Of a DNA stretch of 64,000 nt, positions 19,436 through 28,381 are shown piece after piece (the first letter of the stretch is position 1; the number at the start of each line of letters is the position of its first letter). The notes below the pieces were generated by a model that was given only the letters and a program-made list of their open reading frames with translations, ran no database searches and had not been told where the DNA came from. The stretch is from Pseudomonas persica (GTDB lineage Bacteria; Pseudomonadota; Gammaproteobacteria; Pseudomonadales; Pseudomonadaceae). The stretch is taken from assembly GCF_900291015.1 (NCBI RefSeq), contig NZ_OLKL01000022.1, positions 62,001 to 126,000 of the forward strand, written 5' to 3'. The position numbers and the translations under genes were made by a program.

Positions 19436-20590
19436 ATGTCTGCCTCGCGTTCCGAAAGCCGTCTACGGCGGCTGTTGCCAGCGTCACTGAATATTCCCCC
19501 CAAAGAATGGTTGCGTGCCGGTATCGGCGCGCTGCTCGGCCTGTTCCTCGCCGGCTGGCTGACCAGCATGGCCTATGGCCCCAGCGTTGCCTTGCACCTG
19601 CTCGGCCCGCTGGCGGCTTCGGCCGTACTGGTGTTCGCGGTGCACTCCGGCCCGTTGGCCCAGCCCTGGCCGGTGCTGGGCAGCTACGTCCTGGCCGGCG
19701 CGGTCGGTCTGGCCATGCGCCAGGGTTTTGGCCAGGAGCTGTGGGTGGCGGCCGCCGCCCTGGGCATCTCGATCCTGGTGATGTGCCTGCTGCGTTGCCT
19801 GCACCCACCGGGTGGCGGCGTGGCGGTGAGTGCCGTACTGGCCGACTCCGGGCTGACCGCCATGAGCGACCACCTGCTGGAGCCGGTGCTGCTCAACGCG
19901 CTGATCCTGGTAACGGTGGCGATCCTCTACAACCGCCTCACCGGCGTGCGTTACCCGAAAGGCGTGGTGCCGCGCAAGGACCTACACCACACCCATGACC
20001 CGCTGCCCAGCGAGCGGGTCGGCATCCGCAGTGAAGACCTGGATCAGGCCCTGGAAGAACTGGGCGAGTTCGTCGACGTCACCCGTGACGAACTGGAACG
20101 CATCATCCTGGCCACCGAGCAACACGCCCTGCAGCGCAGCCTCGGCGGTGTCACGGCCGCGTCGGTGATGTCCCGCGACGTGCAGTTCGCCACGCCCGAT
20201 ACCACCCTGGAGCAGGCCTGGAAGATGCTGGCCAGTCACCACCTGAAAACCCTGCCAGTGCTGCAGCAGGGCAAGCTGGTGGGCATCGTCAGCCTCAGCG
20301 ACCTGGTCGGCCCGGCCATGCAACGTGGCCGCTTCAGTTGGCGCGGGTTGTTCGGCCGCAAGGCAGTGCGCATGGAGCAAGTGATGAGCCGCCGGGTGAT
20401 CAGCGTCAGCAGCCAGCACCCGCTGGAGCGCTTGCTGCCATTGCTGTGCGAACAGGGCCTGCATTGCCTGCCGGTGCTCGATGCCGACCAGTTGGTGGGG
20501 GTGATTACCCAGACCGACCTGATCGCCGGCCTCAAGCGCCAGCTGCTCAGCAAAGCCGAGGCTTCAGATAACCGGGTCCCAGCGTTGTGA
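19436..20590 (+). CDS. HPP-family membrane protein with CBS domain pair
   Basis: A 384-residue protein. The first 170 residues form an HPP membrane domain of four to five helices, with the name-giving motif LHPPGGGVAVSAVL around residue 122. Residues about 240-365 form two CBS domains (VMSRDVQFATPDTTLEQAW and VMSRRVISVSSQHPLERLL), which usually bind adenosyl ligands and gate transport. HPP proteins are linked to nitrite or other anion movement in some bacteria; the substrate here is unknown. Its last nine codons overlap the convergent LysR gene. Confidence 0.9.
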   Translation: MSASRSESRLRRLLPASLNIPPKEWLRAGIGALLGLFLAGWLTSMAYGPSVALHLLGPLAASAVLVFAVHSGPLAQPWPVLGSYVLAGAVGLAMRQGFGQELWVAAAALGISILVMCLLRCLHPPGGGVAVSAVLADSGLTAMSDHLLEPVLLNALILVTVAILYNRLTGVRYPKGVVPRKDLHHTHDPLPSERVGIRSEDLDQALEELGEFVDVTRDELERIILATEQHALQRSLGGVTAASVMSRDVQFATPDTTLEQAWKMLASHHLKTLPVLQQGKLVGIVSLSDLVGPAMQRGRFSWRGLFGRKAVRMEQVMSRRVISVSSQHPLERLLPLLCEQGLHCLPVLDADQLVGVITQTDLIAGLKRQLLSKAEASDNRVPAL

Positions 20591-21430
20591 CCAGTCGCTG
20601 GCACCGGCGGCCACCTGCCGGCGCAGGATGGCGAAGGCTTGTTGCAGGGCTTCGCTGTCGCGTTTGCGCGGGTATACCAGGAAGGTCGGGTAGGTGAACT
20701 CCGGTGCCTGCGGTACCCGCTCGAACACCCCGCTGTCCAGATAGGCCTGCACCACCCGCGTGCGGAAGTAACCACTGCCGCCCTGGTCGAGGATGAACTG
20801 CAAGGCCAAAGGGCCCAGGTTGAAGCTCAGCGCCGGGCGCGCGCAGTCGGGCAGGGCGGCATCGTGCTGGCGACGGAAGGCCTCGCCCCAGTCGATATAG
20901 ATGTACGGGGCTGGCTGGTCGACCCGGCGCACACGGATCAGCTTCTCCTCCATCAACTGCTCCACCTGCAGGCCCGGGCCGTAGGTCGGCTGGTAGACCA
21001 GCGCGGCGTCCAGCAGGCCCATCTCGACCTTGCGCAGCAGCGATTCGCCGTCGCTCACCTCGCTGCGGATGGCATGGCTGGGCAGCTCGCGGTGCAGGGC
21101 ACTGACCCAGTCGAGCATCATCGGGTTGCCCAGGCTCACCTCACCGCCCACGTGCAGCACTTGCTGGCAGCCTTCGGGCAGCGGCAGGTCGCGGCGCGCC
21201 GCTTCCCAGGTTTGCACCATCTGGTTGGCGTAACTGACGAATGCCTCGCCATCGCTGGTCAGGCTGGCGCCGTTGCGGCTGCGCACGAACAGCTGGCAGC
21301 CCAGTTGCTGCTCCAGGCGCTGCACCCGTGCGGTGATCGCCGTCTGTGACACGAACAGGCGTTCGGCGGCGGCGACCAGGCTACCGCAACGCACGATTTC
21401 CAGGAAGGTACGGGCCTGATCGATGTCCAT
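20564..21430 (-). CDS. LysR-family transcriptional regulator, divergent from prpE
   Basis: A 288-residue LysR protein with N-terminal winged helix (LEIVRCGSLVAAAERLFVSQTAITARVQRLEQQLG) and a substrate-binding domain. It is transcribed away from prpE across a 180-base gap that contains a perfect palindrome, the standard LysR layout, so it is a good candidate regulator of prpE. The effector is unknown. Its 3' end overlaps the convergent HPP gene by 27 bases. Confidence 0.9.
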   Translation of the reverse strand: MDIDQARTFLEIVRCGSLVAAAERLFVSQTAITARVQRLEQQLGCQLFVRSRNGASLTSDGEAFVSYANQMVQTWEAARRDLPLPEGCQQVLHVGGEVSLGNPMMLDWVSALHRELPSHAIRSEVSDGESLLRKVEMGLLDAALVYQPTYGPGLQVEQLMEEKLIRVRRVDQPAPYIYIDWGEAFRRQHDAALPDCARPALSFNLGPLALQFILDQGGSGYFRTRVVQAYLDSGVFERVPQAPEFTYPTFLVYPRKRDSEALQQAFAILRRQVAAGASDWSQRWDPVI

Positions 21431-21501
21431 GAGCTGCTCGGTGGCTGAAGGGGTGGCCTATTCTAGAGGCTTTGCACCGTTGTGGGGCGTTTTTGCGTTG
21501 T

Positions 21502-21515
21502 CTGCAAATTTGCAG
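21502..21515. promoter_or_regulatory. Candidate LysR operator between the LysR gene and prpE
   Basis: CTGCAAATTTGCAG is a perfect 14-base palindrome in the middle of the divergent gap. The position, about 70 bases from the LysR start and 95 from prpE, suits a shared LysR binding site. Confidence 0.5.
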
Positions 21516-21610
21516 GTCGGTTGTGACTTTAGTCCCATGGCGGCGCGGGTGTAGCGGTCCATACTCAAGTTTCGCCCTTCAATAACAACAAGTACCGGGT
21601 TTCTTTCGAT

Positions 21611-23500
21611 ATGAGCTACCAGCACAGCTACGCCCACTCCATTTCCGACCCTGCCGCGTTCTGGGCGGAACAGGCCGCGCACCTGGCCTGGCACCGCAAG
21701 CCTGCCCTCACGCTGCAAGACAATGCCGACGGCACCCACCGCTGGTTTGCCGATGGCCGCCTGAACAGCTGCTACCTGGCCCTCGATCACCAGATCGAGC
21801 AGGGCCGTGGCGAGCAGCTGGCGCTGATCTACGATTCGCCGGTGACCGGCGTGCAGCAGGCCTACAGCTACCATCAACTGCGTGACGAAGTGGCGCGTCT
21901 GGCCGGCTTGTTGCGCCAGTTGGGGGTGAGCAAGGGCGATGGCGTGGTCATCTACATGCCCATGGTGCCGCAGGCGGCCATGGCCATGCTGGCCTGCGCG
22001 CGGATTGGCGCAGTGCACTCGGTGGTGTTCGGTGGCTTTGCCGCCAACGAGCTGGCCTTGCGCATCGACGATGCCCGGCCGACGCTGCTGCTGACGGCGT
22101 CCTGCGGGCTGGAGTTCGACCGGGTAATCGAATACAAGCCGCTGGTCGACCGTGCCCTGCAACTGGCCCGCCACCAGCCGCGCAACGTGCTGGTGCTGCA
22201 GCGCCCGCAGGCGCGTGCCGAACTGCAGGCGGGCCGCGACCTGGACTGGCAGGCGGCATTGGCCGGCGCCGAGCCGCTGGCCCCGGTCGAGCTGGATGCG
22301 GGCGATCCGCTGTACATCATGTACACCTCGGGCACCACCGGCAAACCCAAGGGCATCGTGCGGGAAAACGGCGGCAATGCCGTGGCGCTGTGCTATGCCA
22401 TGCGCCATATCTACGGCATGCAGGCCGGCGATGTATGGTGGGGTATTTCCGACGTAGGCTGGGTGGTTGGCCATTCACTGATCGTCTATGGGCCGTTGAT
22501 GAGCGGCTGCACCACGGTGTTCTACGAAGGCAAGCCGATTCGCACCCCGGACGCCTCGGCCTACTGGCGGGTGGTGGAGCAATACAAGGTCAACGCGTTG
22601 TTCTGCGCGCCCACTGCAATGCGCGCCATCCGCAAGGAAGACCCGGACGGTGAGCTGATCCGCAAGCATGACCTGAGCTCGTTGCGCCAGTTGTTCCTGG
22701 CTGGCGAGAAACTGGACTCCAGCACCCACGAATGGCTGGAACGGGTCAGTGGCAAACCGGTGCACGACCATTGGTGGCAGACCGAAACCGGCTGGCCGGT
22801 CACCGCACCCTGTGTAGGGCTGGAAGGCAGTGCGGCGAAACCGGGGTCGAGCAACCGGGCGGTGCCGGGCTACCACGTGCGCGTGCTGGATGACGAGGGG
22901 CACCTGCTGGGGCCGAACCACCAAGGTTCGATCGTCATCGCTCTGCCATTGCCGCCCGGGTGCAGCCAGACGCTGTGGGGCGACCACGAGCGTTACCTGC
23001 AGGCTTATCTGCGGACCTACCCAGGGTATTACCACACTGGCGATGGCGGCTACCTGGACGAGGACGGCTTCGTCTACATCATGGGGCGCACGGATGACGT
23101 GATCAACGTGTCCGGGCACCGGCTGTCCACTGGCGAGATGGAAGACCTGGTGGCGCGCCACCCGGCGGTGGCCGAGTGCGCGGTGATTGGCGTGCATGAC
23201 GAGATCAAGGGGCAGGTGCCGTTGGCCCTGGTGGTGCTCAAGGACGGCGAGTGCATTGCCGAGGCGCAGTTGCTGGTGGACCTGGTGGGCAGCGTGCGCG
23301 AGGAGATTGGCGCACTGGCCTGCTTCAACCGGGTGCGACTGGTGAAGCGGTTGCCCAAGACCCGCTCGGGGAAGATCTTGCGTGCGGTGCTGCGCAAGAT
23401 TGCCGACGGGCAGGACTATGTACCGCCATCGACCCTGGATGATCCGGCGGTGCTGGGGGAGATCGAGGCGGTGCTGGCGGATTTGCCCAGAGCTGGCTGA
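21611..23500 (+). CDS. prpE: Propionyl-CoA synthetase PrpE
   Basis: A 629-residue acyl-AMP-forming ligase that activates propionate to propionyl-CoA. It has the adenylation core motifs YTSGTTGKPKGI (about residue 238) and WWQTETGWP, the hinge region GYLDEDGFVYIMGRTDD and the catalytic lysine in PKTRSGKILR near the C-terminus, which is also the site of regulatory acylation in this family. The length and the SDVGWVVGHSLIVYGPL region fit PrpE rather than acetyl-CoA synthetase (about 650 residues). It supplies the prp operon about 10 kb to the left. Confidence 0.92.
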   Translation: MSYQHSYAHSISDPAAFWAEQAAHLAWHRKPALTLQDNADGTHRWFADGRLNSCYLALDHQIEQGRGEQLALIYDSPVTGVQQAYSYHQLRDEVARLAGLLRQLGVSKGDGVVIYMPMVPQAAMAMLACARIGAVHSVVFGGFAANELALRIDDARPTLLLTASCGLEFDRVIEYKPLVDRALQLARHQPRNVLVLQRPQARAELQAGRDLDWQAALAGAEPLAPVELDAGDPLYIMYTSGTTGKPKGIVRENGGNAVALCYAMRHIYGMQAGDVWWGISDVGWVVGHSLIVYGPLMSGCTTVFYEGKPIRTPDASAYWRVVEQYKVNALFCAPTAMRAIRKEDPDGELIRKHDLSSLRQLFLAGEKLDSSTHEWLERVSGKPVHDHWWQTETGWPVTAPCVGLEGSAAKPGSSNRAVPGYHVRVLDDEGHLLGPNHQGSIVIALPLPPGCSQTLWGDHERYLQAYLRTYPGYYHTGDGGYLDEDGFVYIMGRTDDVINVSGHRLSTGEMEDLVARHPAVAECAVIGVHDEIKGQVPLALVVLKDGECIAEAQLLVDLVGSVREEIGALACFNRVRLVKRLPKTRSGKILRAVLRKIADGQDYVPPSTLDDPAVLGEIEAVLADLPRAG

Positions 23501-23506
23501 TGGCTT

Positions 23507-23603
23507 GCCGGCCCTTTCGCGGGTAAACCCGCTCCCACAGGATGTCACAGGCCTTGAAAGCTGTGCCTACCTGTGGGAGCGGGTTTACCCGCGAAGAGGC
23601 CGG
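23507..23603. repeat. Inverted REP pair between prpE and zapE
   Basis: Facing CGCGGGTAAACCCG and CGGGTTTACCCGCG units with GCCGGCC/GGCCGG outer arms between convergent genes. Confidence 0.87.
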
Positions 23604-23619
23604 TCCTGTCAATACAGCT

Positions 23620-24687
23620 CTAAGGCCCTGCCTGATGCAACTGCAACAATCGGCTGCGCGTGCGCATCAGGTCGGCAAGCGGCCCGCCCAGACTCTCTTC
23701 CAGCGGCCGCTTGCCTATCACTATCACTTGCTTGTCCTGGTCATACAGCACATCCACCAGGTTGACGAAGCGCTGCTGCGCGGCCAGTGAACATTCCGCC
23801 AGATCATCCAGCCCATCGATGATCCACTCATCGTACTGTCCGGCCAGCACCAGATAGTCGATGACCGCCGTGGCCTTCTCGCACAGGTCGTCAAAGGCAA
23901 ACACCACCCGGCGGCCATCGATGGCCAGCGCGCGCAACGGGCGTTTATTCACGTCGAGCATTACCGGCTGAGCGTCCGGTACCCTCAGCACCTGGCGCTG
24001 TGCCATATTTCCCGGCCATACATAGTGGCCCTGGGTAAAGCGCTGATGCTCACGGTTGGCCGGCAATCTGCGGAAATCGGTGTCGCCAGCCACTTCGAGC
24101 ACTTCCATCGCGCTGTTGATCAGGTGGATCACCGGCAGGAAGCGCTCGTGGTACAGCGGGTTGGGCAACAGCCCTTCGGGCGCATAGTTGGAGGTCACCA
24201 GCAAGAACACGCCACGGGCGAACAGGGCGTTGAACAGGCGGGTGAGCAGCATGGCATCGCCAATGTCGTGCACATGGAATTCATCGAAGCACAGCACCTG
24301 GCAATTGCCCACCAGCTCGTCGAGGGTCGCGCCCAGTGCGTCGTCCAGCGCCCGGTGGCGGTGCATGCCCTGGTGCAGGCGGGCAAAGAAATCATGGAAG
24401 TGCAGGCGCCGCTTGGCCTGCACTGGCACGGCCTGGAAAAAACCATCGAGCAGCCAGCTCTTGCCGCGGCCCACCGAACCGTACAGGTACAGGCTGCGCG
24501 GCTGGCCTTGTTCGAGCTGCACCAGTTGTTCGGCCATGCAGTGGATGACCCGGCGTTGGCCGTCGCTAAGCTGGTAACCGCGGCTGCGTGCCTTGTCCTC
24601 GAACCAGCCGGGCAGTTCGCTCTGGTTGGCGGCGCCGCGCAGGCGTTGGCCAAGCTGGCGTAGCGGGGTAGGGATCCAGGCAGACAA
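23620..24687 (-). CDS. zapE: ZapE/AFG1-family cell-division ATPase
   Basis: An AFG1-like AAA ATPase. Walker A is LYGSVGRGKSWLLDGF and Walker B is VLCFDEFHVHDIGDAM; both lie in the middle third, and TSNYAPEGLLPNPLYHERFLP is the sensor region typical of ZapE. The open frame runs 134 codons further upstream, but that part lies over the divergent DUF1810 gene. AAGGAG seven bases before a TTG at 24687 (355 residues, starting MSAWIPTPL) marks the likely start. ZapE acts at the constricting Z-ring. Confidence 0.88.
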   Translation of the reverse strand: MSAWIPTPLRQLGQRLRGAANQSELPGWFEDKARSRGYQLSDGQRRVIHCMAEQLVQLEQGQPRSLYLYGSVGRGKSWLLDGFFQAVPVQAKRRLHFHDFFARLHQGMHRHRALDDALGATLDELVGNCQVLCFDEFHVHDIGDAMLLTRLFNALFARGVFLLVTSNYAPEGLLPNPLYHERFLPVIHLINSAMEVLEVAGDTDFRRLPANREHQRFTQGHYVWPGNMAQRQVLRVPDAQPVMLDVNKRPLRALAIDGRRVVFAFDDLCEKATAVIDYLVLAGQYDEWIIDGLDDLAECSLAAQQRFVNLVDVLYDQDKQVIVIGKRPLEESLGGPLADLMRTRSRLLQLHQAGP

Positions 24688-24845
24688 ATGCAAAGCTCCT
24701 TGGACGATGGCGGGGTAGCGTGCAGCTTGCCCGAGGGTGGCGATTTTGACTAATACGGAAAGTGCGCGGCAATGATCGTCTGACGAGATAGGTGGGTCAT
24801 GCAGGCGTACAGTAAAGGCTGCAACCGATGCGAGGAGGGGCGAGC

Positions 24846-25271
24846 ATGCACACCGACTTTGATCTGGAGCGCTTCGTCGAGGCGCAGAACCGGGTGTACG
24901 ACCAGGTGATGCAGGAGCTGCAGGCCGGGCGCAAGCGCAGCCACTGGATGTGGTACGTGTTCCCGCAGCTCGATGGCCTGGGCCACAGCGCCATGGCCGA
25001 ACGTTATGCGCTGGCCGGTATCGACGAGGCCCTGGCTTACCTGGCTCATCCGTTGCTTGGCCCGCGCCTGGAAGCCTGCGTGACCGCACTGTTGCAGCAC
25101 AGCGACAAGAGTGCCGGTGAAATCCTCGGTAGCCCCGACTACCTGAAGTTGCGCTCGTGCCTGACCTTGTTCGCCCGGGCGGCGCCCGGCAACCCGTTGT
25201 TCCAGCTGGCGCTGGTGCAGTTCTACGACGGTGAGCCGGACGCGCTGACCCTGGCCATGTTGCCGGGTTAG
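24846..25271 (+). CDS. DUF1810 family protein
   Basis: A 141-residue cytoplasmic protein of the DUF1810 family, recognised by DLERFVEAQNRVYDQVMQEL at the start, the tryptophan motif HWMWYVFPQ, and YALAGIDEALAYLAHP. AGGAGG lies about nine bases ahead of the ATG at 24846. Function unknown. It ends one base from the convergent YdcH-like gene. Confidence 0.88.
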   Translation: MHTDFDLERFVEAQNRVYDQVMQELQAGRKRSHWMWYVFPQLDGLGHSAMAERYALAGIDEALAYLAHPLLGPRLEACVTALLQHSDKSAGEILGSPDYLKLRSCLTLFARAAPGNPLFQLALVQFYDGEPDALTLAMLPG

Positions 25272-25272
25272 C

Positions 25273-25515
25273 TCAGGCCTTGTGCTCCAGTTGGCGCTCG
25301 ATCATGTACTTCACGGCCAGCCGGCGTTCCTTCAGGTGGCGCAGGTCTTCATCCTCGAAGTTGCCAGCCGAGATCGACTCGGCGGCCAGCACCTGGTTGT
25401 CGATGTCCATGTACTCGTCCAGCAGCCGGTCCAGCGCCTTGTCCTCCTGACGGCGTTGCTGGACGATTTCCCGCGGGTAGTGCAAGTCCTGGTAAAGATC
25501 GTGAGAGACAGGCAT
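25273..25515 (-). CDS. YdcH/DUF465 family small protein
   Basis: An 80-residue, strongly helical, charged protein starting at the ATG at 25515 with a strong AAGGAGG seven bases before it; the longer open frame (to 25734) is not supported. The pattern LDRLLDEYMDIDNQV..LKERRLAVKYMIE resembles the YdcH/DUF465 coiled-coil family. No function is known. Confidence 0.8.
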   Translation of the reverse strand: MPVSHDLYQDLHYPREIVQQRRQEDKALDRLLDEYMDIDNQVLAAESISAGNFEDEDLRHLKERRLAVKYMIERQLEHKA

Positions 25516-25775
25516 GGGGTCCTCCTTGGTCAATGCAGTTGGCTCATCTGATTGGAAGGGAGGAATGCGATTGTGTTGAAGCCAAGCGGCCGGAAAACGA
25601 CGGATGGTCGCTGCGCCAACCGCGAAAATGACTAACTCGCTGTTTTTTGGTAATTTTTTTTCATCAGGGGGTTCACAGAGCGAAAGTTTGTTGTTAAAGT
25701 GCCGCGCATTCCAAGACAACAACCCGGTTGTCACTCAGTTGGAATTGTCAGAGCAGCAAACGCTGCATCCGATAC

Positions 25776-25850
25776 AGGGGCGTCGCCAAGCGGTAAGGCA
25801 GCAGGTTTTGATCCTGCCATGCGTTGGTTCGAATCCAGCCGCCCCTGCCA
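25776..25850 (+). tRNA. tRNA-Gln(TTG)
   Basis: A 75-base cloverleaf: acceptor AGGGGCG pairs with CGCCCCT, then discriminator G and an encoded CCA at 25848-25850. The anticodon stem GCAGG/CCTGC holds the loop TTTTGAT, anticodon TTG, reading CAA. The T arm has GGTTCGAATCC. A hairpin at 25887-25918 lies downstream. Confidence 0.93.
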
Positions 25851-26130
25851 TTTTCCTGCTTCAAACGTATCTCGGTCCGGTGCTTGGAAAGACAAGCGCT
25901 GGGCTTTGTCGTTTCCGCCTTTTGCATCCGTCATGCAGCCCTTTCCCCCGTTTTATCGCTAATACAAAAATATGGCATGATGCCAGTGCCGTGATGCCCT
26001 GTTGGGCCTCATGCTCGGCGCTTGCATCGGGCATGACGGGGCACAGGCTACACCGCCGGCGGCGACCTGTGCCGACAGTGTGATTCTGGATGTGCGGTTC
26101 TGAGTGCAGGATTGCAATCGGGCGAGGGAC
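25851..26130. other. Non-coding stretch downstream of tRNA-Gln
   Basis: No convincing gene. It contains an imperfect stem GGAAAGACAA/TTGTCGTTTCC at 25887-25918, likely ending the tRNA transcript, and a short palindrome TGGCATGATGCCA near 25973-25985. I looked for an integrase or an attachment-site repeat of the tRNA 3' end and saw neither here. Confidence 0.5.
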
Positions 26131-26281
26131 CTTGCGGGAGCGGGCTTGCTCGCGCATACCGGCGCAGCCGGTGCCATGCACCGCGTTGGATTCTTCGCGG
26201 GCACGCCCGCTCCCACAGGGATTTCACTGCTCTCGAGGGAGACGCTGTACCTGTGGGAACCGGCTTGTCGGCGATGAGGCC
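26131..26281. repeat. Cluster of three REP units
   Basis: A facing pair (GCGGGAGCGGGCTTGCTCGCG and CGCGGGCACGCCCGCTCCCAC) around CCGGCGCAGCCGG, then a third unit CTGTGGGAACCGGCTTGTCGG at 26251-26281. The arms are more diverged than in the other pairs. Confidence 0.8.
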
Positions 26282-26288
26282 GTCTCAG

Positions 26289-27437
26289 TCAACGCAAATC
26301 GTCAACCATCTTCGCCAATGTCTCCAGCACCGCCCCCGCCAGCGCCTTCGAGCGCGCCCCCGACCAGCCGGTTACCGCATCTGGCGCGTCGTCATGGTCC
26401 TTGAACGGCATTTCCAGGGTCAGTGACAGGCAGTCATGCGCCATCCCCACCGCATTGCAGGCCAGCGTCGTGTTGGCTTGCCCCGGTTCATCGCGGGTGT
26501 AGCCATGCACGGTCTGGAAGTCGCGAGTCAGGCTGCACAGGGTACTGCGGAACTGCTCTTCCAGCTTGGCCAGCCGCGGCGTATAGCCCGGGTTGCCCTC
26601 GCAGGCCGCGGTGAACACATGGGGAATCTCCTCATCGCCATGCACGTCGATGAACGCATCCACGCCGTATTGCTTCATCTGTGCCTGGGCGAAAAACACC
26701 TCGGGGCTGAGCTCGACGCTGGCGTCCTGCCAGGCACGGTTGAGGTCCTTGCCTTTGAAGTTGGTGCGCAGGTGGCCGAGGAAGGCACCATCGGGGTTCA
26801 TGTTGGGGATCAGGTACAGGTCGGCCTTGGCCAGCAACTGCTGGATCATCGCGTCGTTGGCCTGCAGGCGGTCGATCACGCCTTCCATGAACCACTCGGC
26901 CATGTGTTCGCCCGGGTGTTGCTGGGCAATCAGCCACAGCTTGCGCTTGCCAGCGGCACCATCACCGGCACGTAGCAGGGGGATATCGCGGCCCTGTACG
27001 CTGCGGCCATTGGCGAGCAATTCGACCCCTGGCAGTTGCCGGGCACGTTCGATCAGCTGGTTGTGGCGCGCGCGCGGGTAGGGCTCGAAGTAGGCGAACC
27101 AGATGTGCTCCTGCTCGGCCTTGACCTCGAACGACAGTGCTGTGCCATCGAACTGGCTGGGGACGCGGAACCAGGTTTGCTGATCGTAGGAGGCCACGGC
27201 GTTGTAGCCGCTCCAGGCGTTCTTGTAGGAGGAGCCGGAGGCGTTGTCGAGGCTGAAGCGATGGGCCTGGCCTGGCGTCAACCCGCTGACCTTGAAGTGG
27301 AACCACTGGTAGTGGCCGCTGTGGGTGTCCGGGCGGATGGCCAGGTGTACCTGGGTCGGGTTGCTGGCATCCAGCACCTGGATGTTGCCGGAGTCGAAAT
27401 CGCAGTCGATCTGCAGGGGGGACAGCGTCACGCTCAT
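26289..27437 (-). CDS. M14-family zinc carboxypeptidase (cytosolic carboxypeptidase type)
   Basis: A 382-residue metallopeptidase of the M14 cytosolic-carboxypeptidase group. An N-terminal beta domain (residues 1-130, SPLQIDCDFDSGNIQV to AYFEPYPRARH) precedes the peptidase domain. Zinc ligands are His and Glu in QQHPGEHMAEWF and the later His in DVHGDEEIPH; LTLEMPFKD supplies the catalytic glutamate. AAGGAG sits nine bases before the ATG and there is no signal peptide. Eukaryotic relatives remove C-terminal glutamates from proteins; the bacterial substrate is unknown. Confidence 0.9.
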   Translation of the reverse strand: MSVTLSPLQIDCDFDSGNIQVLDASNPTQVHLAIRPDTHSGHYQWFHFKVSGLTPGQAHRFSLDNASGSSYKNAWSGYNAVASYDQQTWFRVPSQFDGTALSFEVKAEQEHIWFAYFEPYPRARHNQLIERARQLPGVELLANGRSVQGRDIPLLRAGDGAAGKRKLWLIAQQHPGEHMAEWFMEGVIDRLQANDAMIQQLLAKADLYLIPNMNPDGAFLGHLRTNFKGKDLNRAWQDASVELSPEVFFAQAQMKQYGVDAFIDVHGDEEIPHVFTAACEGNPGYTPRLAKLEEQFRSTLCSLTRDFQTVHGYTRDEPGQANTTLACNAVGMAHDCLSLTLEMPFKDHDDAPDAVTGWSGARSKALAGAVLETLAKMVDDLR

Positions 27438-27571
27438 GTGCCGGGCTCCTTCTGGGGCTTTGTCGTGAGGGTACTGTACACGGCTTGGCGGGGTTGTTGC
27501 GTGATTGCTTGTGATGCCCGTGAAGAGCCTGCAAGCCCTGACACAACGCTGGCTCTCATGTCGCAGCCCGG

Positions 27572-28345
27572 CTATTTGAAGAACTGACTCGGCGTGATGC
27601 CGAACTGGCGCTTGAACATGCTGGCGAAGGCACTTGGGCTGTCATACCCCAGCGTCCCCGCCACATCGATGATCCGCTCGCCCAGGGCGATCCGCTCCAG
27701 GGCCTGCATCAGTCGCGCCTGCTGGCGCCACTGGCCGAAGGTCATGCCGGTTTCCTTGCGGAACAGGCGCTGGATGGTCTTCTCGTCCACCCCCAGCTGC
27801 TGGCCCCAGTCAGCCACGGTGGCGTTATCGTCAGGCCGCTCATGCAATGCCGAGCAGATCGCCTGCAGGCGCTTGTCGCCGGGCTGCGACAGCTTCAGTG
27901 GCAAGGTCGGCAGCACGCAGATCTCGTCGAGGATCAGGCGCATCACCCGGGCTTCACGCGAGTCTTCGGCAAATGGTGCGGTAAAGCCTACGGAGGCCTT
28001 GATCAGTTCGCTGAGCAACGGCGAGATGCTGATGGCCTTGCTCTGCACGGGCAACTGCACTGCCGCGTCGGTGCGCACGAACACACTGCGCATCTTCACA
28101 TCGCCCACGCAGCGGATCGCGTGCACCTGGCCGCAAGGCATCCAGACGCCGCGGCTGGACGGCACGGTCCAGCGCTCGTTCCCGGACTCGACGATCATCA
28201 GGCCTTTGATGGCATAGATCAGTTGATGCTTGGCATGGCTGTGGGGCTCGATGAACCAGTCAGTCGGGTAGTCCGTCGCACGGCTACCCACTTCCCAGGT
28301 CCACTCATCGACCTCCACCAGTAATTCACGCTGCGGCTTTAGCAT
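27572..28345 (-). CDS. AraC-family regulator with N-terminal cupin
   Basis: A 257-residue regulator with an N-terminal cupin-like domain (HSHAKHQLIYAIKGLMIVES, VWMPCGQVHAIRC) and a C-terminal double helix-turn-helix (VADWGQQLGVDEKTIQRLFRKETGMTFGQWR and LGYDSPSAFASMFKRQFG). It resembles the NimR-type regulators usually found beside a drug or metabolite exporter. The MFS gene just upstream on the same strand (36 bases away) is the likely partner. Confidence 0.9.
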   Translation of the reverse strand: MLKPQRELLVEVDEWTWEVGSRATDYPTDWFIEPHSHAKHQLIYAIKGLMIVESGNERWTVPSSRGVWMPCGQVHAIRCVGDVKMRSVFVRTDAAVQLPVQSKAISISPLLSELIKASVGFTAPFAEDSREARVMRLILDEICVLPTLPLKLSQPGDKRLQAICSALHERPDDNATVADWGQQLGVDEKTIQRLFRKETGMTFGQWRQQARLMQALERIALGERIIDVAGTLGYDSPSAFASMFKRQFGITPSQFFK

Positions 28346-28381
28346 TTCGACCTCTTGTACAGGCAGCCTGGCACGCCCACT

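Noticed and set aside
21611..23500. Calling prpE an acetyl-CoA synthetase (acsA)
   Set aside because: The length (629) and internal motifs fit PrpE better, and the methylcitrate context supports propionate as substrate, though the family overlap leaves some doubt.
25776..26288. Genomic island inserted at tRNA-Gln
   Set aside because: No integrase gene and no repeat of the tRNA 3' end were seen in the window; the neighbours look like core genes.
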